Notes under the pieces: generated by a model
Database searches by the model: none
Seen by the model: only the letters and a program-made list of their open reading frames with translations
What the model was told of the DNA's origin: nothing
Made by a program: the position numbers and the translations under genes
In this document: piece by piece, positions 1-7,634 of the stretch
How the letters are laid out: each line of letters starts with the position of its first letter
How positions within the stretch are numbered: position 1 is the stretch's first letter
Source of the DNA: Aurantibacter crassamenti
GTDB taxonomy: Bacteria > Bacteroidota > Bacteroidia > Flavobacteriales > Flavobacteriaceae
Assembly: GCF_016811105.1 (NCBI RefSeq)
Contig: NZ_JAFBGM010000001.1
Span: forward strand, 248,001-312,000
DNA: 64,000 nt
Reading direction: 5' to 3'

Positions 1-329
1 TTAAATGTTTGTTGTAAGCCCAAACCAACCCCAACTAATAAAGCAGCGGATCCAGCTAATAAAATTGACACTTTTACACCTAACGACTCTAATATAAAGC
101 CCACTGCAATTACCCAAATTATGTATTTTATTATTTGAAACAATGAATATCTATTGCCTTCATTGAACTCATCTAAATTGTTTTTTCGAAAAATAGATTT
201 TTTAATTAAAGTCAAAATCACTTTAGTGATGATAATAATTAATAAAACCATAAACAAAGCAATTACCTTCAAGCTATATTTTCCAACGCTGAAAAGCTCA
301 AATTCTAAAAAATTATTTATCAATTCCAT
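1..329 (-). CDS. MscS-family mechanosensitive channel, N-terminal part (truncated by window edge)
   Basis: Reading the minus strand from the ATG at 329-327 gives an open frame of 109 codons that runs off the left edge without a stop. The protein begins MELINNFLEF, has a hydrophobic helix (about residues 18-40), a basic Lys/Arg-rich cytoplasmic stretch, a second helix (about 68-82), and then the segment LLAGSAALLVGVGLGLQQTF. That Gly/Ala-rich pore helix followed by GLGLQ is the signature of TM3 of MscS-type small-conductance mechanosensitive channels, which release solutes on hypo-osmotic shock through the inner membrane. The beta domain and C-terminus lie outside the window. Known from the family: the pore motif; inferred: channel function. 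No good promoter was seen upstream. Confidence 0.85.
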   Translation of the reverse strand, partial: MELINNFLEFELFSVGKYSLKVIALFMVLLIIIITKVILTLIKKSIFRKNNLDEFNEGNRYSLFQIIKYIIWVIAVGFILESLGVKVSILLAGSAALLVGVGLGLQQTF

Positions 330-461
330 ATAAACCACATTAATAATTATTTATCTAATGTATCACAATAATTGAATAAAGTAACCATTACCCAATTTTC
401 TGATAAAATGATTATTCAAAGGTTTTCTAAACCAAAATACCCCCTCTTTATCAGCACTCCA

Positions 462-469
462 TAATTTTG
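462..469 (+). promoter_or_regulatory. Bacteroidota -7 promoter element (TAATTTTG)
   Basis: TAATTTTG fits the Bacteroidota -7 consensus TAnnTTTG exactly and lies 34 bases before the ATG of the small outer-membrane-type gene, predicting a start of transcription near 474-476. No convincing -33 TTTG is visible, so this rests on the -7 box alone. Confidence 0.5.
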
Positions 470-503
470 TATTTTAATAAATCATATTATTCAATTCTCT
501 ATA

Positions 504-1004
504 ATGAAAACAACAATTGTTTACTTACTTTTTATGTTATTTTCATTAAATGTAATTGGTCAAGAAAATATCGAGGAACAAAATAATGTGCTTATACCCC
601 AACAGAAACTTTCATCCTCAGGTATAAATTATCCTCAAGGCGTAAATGGTGAGGTATTCAAAAGCTTCAAAGTAAATTATCAATTCTCAGAAAAAATGCA
701 GCTACAACTGCAACATTTTTATGAAAAGTATGGTACGCATGAACAAACCATTTCTTCATTTATGCTCAAATGGTATATTAAAAATAATCTTTACTTGTTT
801 TCAGGTCCAGAGGCAACATTTGACATCAACCAAGAAACTGGTGAATTTGAATCAATGGGTGGCAATTTATTCGGAGGTGTAGGGTACGAAGTAAATCCTA
901 ATTTATTATTAGAACTTGGTTATCGGGCAAGAACTTTTAATAATACAAAAGAAAGTTTTGGCAATATTTCACCAAATTCTTTTATACTAAGAGCAAGCTT
1001 CTAG
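504..1004 (+). CDS. Small secreted outer-membrane beta-barrel-like protein, unknown function
   Basis: A 166-residue protein with a clear Sec signal peptide (residues 1-20, ending VIGQ, a typical Flavobacteria signal peptidase I site). The mature part has alternating hydrophobic/polar stretches such as VNYQFSEKMQLQLQHF and LLLELGYRARTF, Gly/aromatic-rich turns, and ends in FILRASF. A terminal Phe preceded by alternating residues is the usual end of outer-membrane barrels in this phylum. At this size it could form an 8-strand barrel, though the family is not recognised. It stands alone on the plus strand, convergent with the amidase gene only 4 bases away. The start is supported by the signal peptide and by the -7 promoter box just upstream. 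Confidence 0.6.
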   Translation: MKTTIVYLLFMLFSLNVIGQENIEEQNNVLIPQQKLSSSGINYPQGVNGEVFKSFKVNYQFSEKMQLQLQHFYEKYGTHEQTISSFMLKWYIKNNLYLFSGPEATFDINQETGEFESMGGNLFGGVGYEVNPNLLLELGYRARTFNNTKESFGNISPNSFILRASF

Positions 1005-1008
1005 ATCT

Positions 1009-2079
1009 TCAACGTATTCGACCAATTTCACCACTTTCAAAATCTAGAATAATACCTTCAGATATCCATTTTGCTAAAGCTTGTCGATTCTCGGGCTCCA
1101 ATATGCGCCTTTGGTCTTTTTTATTTCTGATGTTACCAATTTCAATAAAGGTCATTGCCGGGTGCGTACGCTTTACAAGATATAAGGCTGTTCGATCTTG
1201 AAAAGTACCTGAATACGTTCTATTAGGTTGATACTTTTTATATTTCTTTTGAAATGTTTTATGAATGCTTTCAGCCAGTTTTTTGCCATTCTTACTTTTT
1301 TCATGATGATAGAAAAAGACATCAATATTCTGACCTTTACTTCTACTATCAACATGAGTAACGATTAACCGCTGAAATTTTCCTCTATTTTCACTATGAA
1401 GTTTGTTTACAATATCGACGCGTTGTTTCAACCGTGCAACTTGATTTAATGGAATTTTTTTATCCAAATAAGCCACCTCATCATGATCTATTTTAAGAAT
1501 TCTCTCATCACGTATACCATCATTAGGGTCTCTAATAATGATATAAACTGTGGCGCCATGTGACAATAACTCTTTTGCTAAACGCAAGGTAATATCATAG
1601 GCATATTCATCTTCTGCAATAGATGTGCCTGCATATTTTGCCATAGCGCCAGGATCTGGTCCTCCATGACCAGAGACCAAATAGTACACCGCACCTTTCA
1701 AGCGTTCACTTTGAGAAACTACTGCCGAGTGCTTTTCACCAAAAATTTTAAACTCCCTACCAATTACCTTTTTTATTTCAGTCGCTTGCTTTTGAATTTC
1801 AGCTACTACTGGTACCGTGTCTATTTTTTGATTTGGAATTTTATATGTTCTACCAGCATACAGATGTACACTATCTCTTAGGTTTTCAATATTAAGCGCA
1901 ACAAATTCATCAAAATAATCATAAGCAGGAATACCCTGTTTACGAAGTAGTGATAGAATACCATCTCCACTTTCAGCCTTTACCGCAATTAAAGAGTCTT
2001 GTGCTGCAAGTTGGCCATTGCATAAAATAGCCAAAATTAAAAATATCCTTAAAGTGTTTTTTAAATCTCGTACGCTCAT
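1009..2079 (-). CDS. N-acetylmuramoyl-L-alanine amidase with LysM-like domain, secreted
   Basis: Cleaves the amide between MurNAc and the stem peptide of peptidoglycan in the periplasm. From the chosen start the protein has 356 residues: signal peptide 1-27 (ending LAAQ), a LysM-like wall-binding domain at about 31-84 (DGILSLL... GRTYKIP), a linker, and an Amidase_3 domain at about 131-350. Visible zinc/catalytic positions are H138 (SGHGGPDPGA), E156 or E158, H242 (VTHVDS) and E313 (FIEIGN). The frame stays open to a TTG at 2139, but that codon lies inside a -7 promoter box, so the ATG at 2079, which starts directly at the signal peptide, is preferred; ATG 2094 is possible. It is followed by nothing on the same strand and probably forms its own transcript. 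Domain identity is sure; exact start less so. Confidence 0.9.
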   Translation of the reverse strand: MSVRDLKNTLRIFLILAILCNGQLAAQDSLIAVKAESGDGILSLLRKQGIPAYDYFDEFVALNIENLRDSVHLYAGRTYKIPNQKIDTVPVVAEIQKQATEIKKVIGREFKIFGEKHSAVVSQSERLKGAVYYLVSGHGGPDPGAMAKYAGTSIAEDEYAYDITLRLAKELLSHGATVYIIIRDPNDGIRDERILKIDHDEVAYLDKKIPLNQVARLKQRVDIVNKLHSENRGKFQRLIVTHVDSRSKGQNIDVFFYHHEKSKNGKKLAESIHKTFQKKYKKYQPNRTYSGTFQDRTALYLVKRTHPAMTFIEIGNIRNKKDQRRILEPENRQALAKWISEGIILDFESGEIGRIR

Positions 2080-2136
2080 TAATAGCTTTTGCATGAAGAA
2101 ACCAAAAACAATGCCTAAAACAACATTGCCGTCAAA

Positions 2137-2144
2137 CAAAATTA
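2137..2144 (-). promoter_or_regulatory. -7 promoter element of the amidase gene
   Basis: On the minus strand this reads TAATTTTG, an exact TAnnTTTG box. It places the transcript start near 2130, downstream of the TTG at 2139 and upstream of the ATGs at 2094 and 2079. It therefore argues that the amidase is transcribed on its own and that translation begins at an inner ATG. The -33 region is a T/C-rich tract without a clean TTTG. Confidence 0.6.
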
Positions 2145-2205
2145 CACAAGCAAAAGAAAACCGGAAAGCTTAAATCTAAATTTAGTTAACTATTTACTTA
2201 ACAAT

Positions 2206-3471
2206 TTAAAAATATTGACCAATACCAAAGACAATACCTCTAGCTGCGTCTTTTGAAATTCCGTAACCATAATCAATTCTAAAAACCGCATTGAAGATTC
2301 GTTTATGTACAAATCGAATTCCAACACCAGGGTACACTTTTATATTTTCAGCGTTGGTAAAATCATCTAATCCACCACCAGGGTTTCTCCAAGTACCGGC
2401 ATCAACAAATATATTTCCTTGTAAAATAAACCAATCTTTATCAACCAAATTATGACGGTATTCTGTATTAAAAACAACCGTACCCGTACCTCTATCAATA
2501 GTATTCCCTACTCCTCTAATATTAATATTATTATCTACCGAAAATGGAGCAAACGGAGTGTTCTCATTACTTGAGAGCCCAACTCTCAATCGGTTTGCCC
2601 ATACCCCTTTACCATATAACTCTCTGTAATAGATTAAATCATTAAAACCAATTACAAAACTTGGAAAGCCGTCTTTAATGGCTTTTACATATTGAAAATT
2701 AAAAGTATTTCTAAAACCGTTTAGTAATTGATAATCATAATTAACACCATCATACTCATGAATTAATTTGAACAATGCTTTGTCTATATCAAGTGTCAAT
2801 GGCACATTAATACTTGTCGCACCAGATTCGTAATCATAATTTTCGGTGAAAACGCCCCCACCAAAAGACAGTCGATTGCGTGAATTTATTTGGTGAAGTG
2901 CTAATAATTCAATTGCTTTATTATTGTATCGATAATCAGCTGAAGTACCTTCAAAGAAAATGGGTTCTAAAGTGATTAAATTGTGATAACTTAAAGCAAG
3001 TCCCCATTTGTTACCAAAGAGATATGGCGCTTTAGTAATTACGCCATAAGAGTTAAAAACATCATATTGATAAAACCCACCAACAGTAATATTTCTACCA
3101 AATAAATTAAACTCTTGCGCACCTATTCTAAAAGCAAACTCATCATTACTTGAGGTATAAATGCTGGCAAATGGTATTAATGTGAAATTCTCTATGACAC
3201 TAAAAATTACATGCGCACTTTTTTCCGAATTGTAAACTACTTCAAAATTCGCATGAGAAATAGAAGGTAATCGTTTTAAATACTGTACATCATCTAAAAC
3301 CAAAAGGGAATCAAGTTCTGTACCTTCAACAGTTTGAATGAGTTTTTTTAAAAAAGTAAGTTTCGTTTTTGTTGCACCTTCAATAGTGATTTTTGAAACA
3401 ATGGATTGCGCCGAAATAGTTACACTCACTAGTAAAAACCATATCAGAAAAAATTGTTTTATAAAAGTCAA
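2206..3471 (-). CDS. Omp85/BamA-like outer-membrane protein with one POTRA-like domain
   Basis: A 421-residue protein with signal peptide (1-21, ending SAQ), one POTRA-like unit (about 22-95, IVSKITIEGATKTKLTFLKKL then a beta-alpha-alpha-beta pattern), and a C-terminal Omp85-type barrel. Seen in the barrel: repeated amphipathic strands, the segment NINIRGVGNTIDRGTGTVVF close to the Omp85 RG hallmark, and a C-terminus GIGQYF ending in Phe. BamA itself has five POTRAs and about 800 residues, so this is a short relative, comparable to the single-POTRA Omp85 proteins of Bacteroidota; substrate unknown. It is the last of four minus-strand genes, 3 bases after the lipoprotein gene, so it is probably co-transcribed with the porin-like and GH113-like genes. 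Confidence 0.75.
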   Translation of the reverse strand: MTFIKQFFLIWFLLVSVTISAQSIVSKITIEGATKTKLTFLKKLIQTVEGTELDSLLVLDDVQYLKRLPSISHANFEVVYNSEKSAHVIFSVIENFTLIPFASIYTSSNDEFAFRIGAQEFNLFGRNITVGGFYQYDVFNSYGVITKAPYLFGNKWGLALSYHNLITLEPIFFEGTSADYRYNNKAIELLALHQINSRNRLSFGGGVFTENYDYESGATSINVPLTLDIDKALFKLIHEYDGVNYDYQLLNGFRNTFNFQYVKAIKDGFPSFVIGFNDLIYYRELYGKGVWANRLRVGLSSNENTPFAPFSVDNNINIRGVGNTIDRGTGTVVFNTEYRHNLVDKDWFILQGNIFVDAGTWRNPGGGLDDFTNAENIKVYPGVGIRFVHKRIFNAVFRIDYGYGISKDAARGIVFGIGQYF

Positions 3472-3474
3472 GAC

Positions 3475-4206
3475 CTAATTCTTTTGTAGCGTAAAAGGCA
3501 ATTCAACAAAAAGATTCACCCAATTATCTTCACTTACCCCCATAAGTGTAAAATTGTAATCGCTATTTAATTCTAATAAAGGGGGTGTTTCACGAGTTAC
3601 ATTTAAAACCACATTATTTGTTTCATAGTATTGAAACGTTTTTTGTTGAGTATAGGTACCAGAAAGTAAGTTATTTTCAATATCAGAAACAACTTGAAAA
3701 TATATAACGGTATCATCATTATCACCATCTGACCATGAAAATATGGGCATAGTAGAATCTAAATTGGTGACAGCAACACTGTCTTGAAGGTATTCTGTAG
3801 GTTTTGAGTCTTTTTTTATTTGGATAGGATTACACAAATGCAATTTACCATCCTCTTCAAAGGATACAATAACCCATGCACCCTCATCTACCCTTGTTTC
3901 AATTTTCTTTAAATAGCCATTGAATACATCTTGAGTATTCACTTCAACCTCATCATATTCAGAAAAATCATTCTTATCAGAGTTTGAAGTACGAGTTTCA
4001 AAATAACGAATATTGGTAACCCCCACTCTAGGATACAAGAAAACGCTTGTACGACCGTCGTTTAGATTACTAGCAGCACATGCAATCACGTTATCTCGAA
4101 CAACCTCTATGTCATTAACTGCAGCTTCTAAAGTGCCTGCAATTATTTCTTTATCAACCGAACAACCACAAACTATAAAAGCTAAAAAAACAAGTATGTA
4201 TCTCAA
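3475..4206 (-). CDS. Predicted lipoprotein, unknown function
   Basis: A 243-residue protein with a short signal peptide and lipobox IVCGC (lipidated Cys about residue 15). The mature part looks like beta-sandwich material: VRDNVIACAASNLNDG, later LPIFSWSDGD-like Asp-rich loops and a strand-rich end (LPFTLQKN). No known family is recognised. It starts 1 base after the stop of the GH113-like gene and ends 3 bases before the Omp85-like gene, so it is tightly inside a four-gene operon and may help present or assemble the neighbouring envelope proteins; that is inference from position only. Confidence 0.6.
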   Translation of the reverse strand: MRYILVFLAFIVCGCSVDKEIIAGTLEAAVNDIEVVRDNVIACAASNLNDGRTSVFLYPRVGVTNIRYFETRTSNSDKNDFSEYDEVEVNTQDVFNGYLKKIETRVDEGAWVIVSFEEDGKLHLCNPIQIKKDSKPTEYLQDSVAVTNLDSTMPIFSWSDGDNDDTVIYFQVVSDIENNLLSGTYTQQKTFQYYETNNVVLNVTRETPPLLELNSDYNFTLMGVSEDNWVNLFVELPFTLQKN

Positions 4207-4207
4207 A

Positions 4208-5209
4208 CTAATTCAATTTATAATGTTCTCTAATAACCTCTTCCGCTTTCTTATTTTGTGGCGTAAATCGATTATCATTTACGCCACCAGATTTTTCATG
4301 ATTAATAAACCATTTCCAGATATAACCGCCAGCAAACCACTCTTCAGGCCAAAACTCTTCAAAAATCGCCTGTGTAGCAATAGCCTGACCTTCTAGGTTC
4401 ACATTTTCTTCGTTGCGATCAACAAGCCAAGGTTTTTTTCCGGTAAAGTCCATACTTCGATAACCAAACTCAGTAAATATTACGGATTTTCCTTCTTTTT
4501 TTGACAATTCAGCAATAGGTTTTTTCCATTTTTGCCATCCTAATTTCAATTGCTCAATAGTTGGTGTTCTTTCTTCTGAAAGCGGAAAATAAGCATCAAT
4601 ACCTATAAAATCTAAATCAGCCCAAAAGGGCGTTCTTGTATACTCATCCCAATTTGCCGCATAAGTTAATTTACCGGTGTAAACTTCTTTTACTTTTTGT
4701 ATTAAGTTGGTCCAAAACTGAGGTCTATTTTTTACAAATAAATCCAATTCTGTACCAATACAAAACATATCAATCTTTGCTTCTTGGGCTAATGTTGCGT
4801 ACGAAATAATAAAATTTTCATATGAACTTTCAAGAATTTTCCAATCTTCATCATTTGCCATGGTAATACTACCTGTAAATTGACCTTTAGAAACCCATAT
4901 TTGAGGTTTAAGCATTACACTTATTCCGTTTTTATGAAGCAAGGCAACATACTGTTTTGCCCCTTTTTTGGTTTCACCAAACCATTGCCTTTCCGCGTTA
5001 AAAACAACCTCAGGCGAATTTAAATCACGAATAAAACCAAACGGCATTACAGCAGCATGAGTAGCGTGAATCGCAACTACTGGATCAATATGATTTTGGG
5101 TAACCTCTTCTCTAGATGCAACAAAACTTACACCATTTATTTTATCAACTACCTGGCCTGCGCATGACAATTGCATCAAGGCCAAGATTAGAAGTCCTAA
5201 TTTTTTCAT
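4208..5209 (-). CDS. GH113-like glycoside hydrolase, lipoprotein
   Basis: A 333-residue lipoprotein (lipobox LMQLSC, Cys 16) with a TIM-barrel glycosidase fold. Seen: IDPVVAIHATHAAVMPFGFI near the first strand, MLKPQIWV at 99-106, FCIGTEL with E154 in the acid/base position of clan GH-A enzymes, DFIGIDAYFPL at 200-210, and FTEFGYRS with E247 in the nucleophile position. These motifs and the length match GH113 (endo-beta-mannanase-type) proteins; many Bacteroidota members have untested substrates. Lipidation puts it in the envelope. The gene is second in a four-gene operon with a porin-like protein and an Omp85-like barrel rather than in a polysaccharide locus, so a role on an envelope glycan is as likely as mannan breakdown. 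Confidence 0.75.
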   Translation of the reverse strand: MKKLGLLILALMQLSCAGQVVDKINGVSFVASREEVTQNHIDPVVAIHATHAAVMPFGFIRDLNSPEVVFNAERQWFGETKKGAKQYVALLHKNGISVMLKPQIWVSKGQFTGSITMANDEDWKILESSYENFIISYATLAQEAKIDMFCIGTELDLFVKNRPQFWTNLIQKVKEVYTGKLTYAANWDEYTRTPFWADLDFIGIDAYFPLSEERTPTIEQLKLGWQKWKKPIAELSKKEGKSVIFTEFGYRSMDFTGKKPWLVDRNEENVNLEGQAIATQAIFEEFWPEEWFAGGYIWKWFINHEKSGGVNDNRFTPQNKKAEEVIREHYKLN

Positions 5210-5254
5210 TCATAGCGAATTAGGCCCCTAAAATAGCTTTTTTATTAGTTAGTG

Positions 5255-6142
5255 CTATAAAATGACCCGCAAACCTAAATTAAATGTCTGTCCTAAGCCC
5301 GTATTATTTCCTCTAACAAAATTGGTATATAACACCTCTAGATTCAAGGCACTTGTCAATTGATATTTTACACCTCCACCTAAAGCAGTATAGTTTTGAC
5401 TAAAATTATTCCCCAAATCTAACCGTTGCGAATGTTGAGCTAATGCTAAAATGGTAAACTTATAGCTCGGAAAATAACTTAAAAAAACACCCGGTGCCAA
5501 ATTCATACTATTGTTAGCAAAGCTATCGCCAGCTTTTCCGAAGTTCAATTCAGTATTCAATTCAGAAAATAATTGCCATTTCTCACTAGGAAAAGTATAA
5601 TCATAAAAAATACGGTTTTGCCATACAAAACCATTTTGCTCTAAATAAACCCCATTTTCAGTTTCATTATCAATTAGCGGAATAAAAAATGCACTTTGAA
5701 TTGACAGGTTACTTAACGCCGCAACTGGAACAAATTTAACGGATGGAGCGAAAGCAGTAAGACCAGATCTAGCCGAACTAGCATCGCTATCAAATTTAAA
5801 AACATCTAATGCTGGCCGATCATTAATAGTATTACTGCGCACCCTAGCAATGGCACCAACACTCCATCTTTTATTTTCACCTACGCCTGTATACGCTTCT
5901 AAAGTGGCTGTAAAAAAGTTTGCTCTAGCTATTTTTCCACTACTAAAGGTACTTTTAGTTTCTGTATAGAGATTATTAAACCATTTAAAATCCCATTGCC
6001 CTTTTCCCATTAATTTTGAAGGTGTGTATTGCTGAATATTACTTTTATCAGCCGGGTCATCAATAGGATCATCTTGAGCTTGAAGACAAATACAAAACAG
6101 AAAAGATTGAATGAGAACTACGATGTTTTTTTTGAAAATCAT
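5255..6142 (-). CDS. Outer-membrane beta-barrel (porin-like) protein, unknown substrate
   Basis: A 295-residue protein with signal peptide (1-22, ending LQAQ). The mature part starts with an Asp/Pro-rich stretch (DDPIDDPADK), then KGQWDFKWFNNLYTE, and consists of alternating-residue strands joined by short Gly/Asn turns, ending NLGLRVIL. This is the usual look of the 12-strand transporter-like barrels common in this phylum. The family is not identified more closely. It is the first gene of a minus-strand operon (gaps of 45, 1 and 3 bases to the next three genes). The 139-base gap upstream, shared with the divergent oxidoreductase gene, should hold its promoter, but no exact -7 box was found there. 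Confidence 0.6.
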   Translation of the reverse strand: MIFKKNIVVLIQSFLFCICLQAQDDPIDDPADKSNIQQYTPSKLMGKGQWDFKWFNNLYTETKSTFSSGKIARANFFTATLEAYTGVGENKRWSVGAIARVRSNTINDRPALDVFKFDSDASSARSGLTAFAPSVKFVPVAALSNLSIQSAFFIPLIDNETENGVYLEQNGFVWQNRIFYDYTFPSEKWQLFSELNTELNFGKAGDSFANNSMNLAPGVFLSYFPSYKFTILALAQHSQRLDLGNNFSQNYTALGGGVKYQLTSALNLEVLYTNFVRGNNTGLGQTFNLGLRVIL

Positions 6143-6281
6143 TACTTAAAACTTAATTTATCTTGAATATAGTCACACTTTAATAGTAAAACTTACGGAT
6201 TACAAATTTTATGGTCTAAAAAATAAAATATTAAGTTCTTACCTTTAATTACGACAGAACTTCAAAACAGAATCAAATAAC

Positions 6282-7628
6282 ATGGAACATATAGTTATAA
6301 TTGGAAATGGAATTGCAGGTGTTACGGCCGCCAGACACATTCGCAAAAATTCTGACAAAAAAATAACTATTATTTCTGCCGAAACTGATTATTTCTTCTC
6401 GCGTACTGCGCTAATGTATGTGTATATGGGACATATGAAGTTTGAACATACCCAGCCGTACGAAAATTGGTTCTGGAAAAAGAATAGAATCGACTTGGTT
6501 AAAGCTTATGTAAATGAGGTTAATCATGAAAGTAAAACATTGCTTTTATCCGATGGAAATACAATTAGTTACGATAAATTAATTATTGCTACCGGTTCCA
6601 AACCAAATAAATTTGGCTGGCCAGGACAAGACTTAAAAGGTGTTCAAGGCTTATATTCAAAACAAGATTTAGACCAGTTAGAAGCAAATGCCCCCAATAA
6701 TAAGATCTGCAAGCGTGCTGTAATTGTGGGAGGCGGTTTAATAGGCATTGAATTAGCCGAAATGCTTCGCAGTAGAAAAATACCCGTTACTTTTTTGGTA
6801 CGTGAAAGCAGTTTCTGGAATGGCGTTCTTCCAAAAGGAGAATCTGAAATGATTAATGAACACATTCTCGAGCATCATATAGATTTACGTTTAGAAACTA
6901 ATTTAGTTGAGATACTATCCGATGAAAATGGCAGAGCAAAAGCAATCACAACTGATAAAGGTGATACTATTGAATGTGATGTTGTTGGCTTAACAGCCGG
7001 AGTCACTCCCAATATCGATTTTTTAAAAGATTCAGGTATTGCATTGGGGAGAGGTGTTAAAGTGAATCGTTTTTTAGAAACTAATATTCCAGATATATAT
7101 GCTATTGGTGATTGTGCAGAACAACATGAAGCAATCGGCAACCGAAGGCCCATTGAAGCTGTTTGGTATACTGGGCGAATGATGGGTGAAGCCTTAGCAC
7201 AAACCATTTGCGGTAAAAAGCGCGAATACAATCCTGGGCATTGGTTTAATTCAGCGAAGTTCTTAGATGTTGAATACCAGACCTATGGATGGGTGTTTAG
7301 TGAAAAAGGATTAAAAGAAAACGAGCAACACTTTCATTGGCGCCATTCTAAAGAATTTATATGTATTACGATTGCCTTCGATAAGAATTCTAGGAAATTT
7401 TTAGGCATTAACACCTTTGGTATTCGAATGCGGCATGAAATATTTGACCGCTGGTTAACCGAAGAACGCCCTGTTGATTATGTTCTAGAGTATTTAAAAG
7501 ATGCCAATTTTGATCCAGAGTTTTATTCAAACTATGAAGCTGAAATTATATCAAAATTCAACACGGAATTTGGAACAACTATTTCACCTAAGAAAAAAAG
7601 TTGGAAACGAATTTTTGCAAAAGCGTAA
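6282..7628 (+). CDS. FAD/NAD(P)-dependent oxidoreductase (pyridine nucleotide-disulfide family)
   Basis: A 448-residue soluble flavoprotein. Seen: N-terminal FAD Rossmann motif IIGNGIAGVTA (residues 6-16), ATGSKPN (103-109), the NAD(P)H-binding motif VGGGLIGIELAE (149-160), and the second FAD motif IYAIGDCAE. This layout is that of NirB/rubredoxin-reductase-like enzymes, which pass electrons from NAD(P)H via FAD to a partner protein. A C-terminal part of about 130 residues (from roughly 315) is not part of the reductase core and may be the docking region. The gene lies 6 bases before a polytopic iron-sulphur protein, so that protein is the probable electron acceptor. The start is a plain ATG directly before the FAD motif. 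Confidence 0.85.
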   Translation: MEHIVIIGNGIAGVTAARHIRKNSDKKITIISAETDYFFSRTALMYVYMGHMKFEHTQPYENWFWKKNRIDLVKAYVNEVNHESKTLLLSDGNTISYDKLIIATGSKPNKFGWPGQDLKGVQGLYSKQDLDQLEANAPNNKICKRAVIVGGGLIGIELAEMLRSRKIPVTFLVRESSFWNGVLPKGESEMINEHILEHHIDLRLETNLVEILSDENGRAKAITTDKGDTIECDVVGLTAGVTPNIDFLKDSGIALGRGVKVNRFLETNIPDIYAIGDCAEQHEAIGNRRPIEAVWYTGRMMGEALAQTICGKKREYNPGHWFNSAKFLDVEYQTYGWVFSEKGLKENEQHFHWRHSKEFICITIAFDKNSRKFLGINTFGIRMRHEIFDRWLTEERPVDYVLEYLKDANFDPEFYSNYEAEIISKFNTEFGTTISPKKKSWKRIFAKA

Positions 7629-7634
7629 AAGAAT

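Noticed and set aside
6143-6281. Promoter boxes in the divergent gap before the porin-like operon and the flavoprotein
   Set aside because: Only near-matches (one base too long or a wrong last base) to TAnnTTTG were found.
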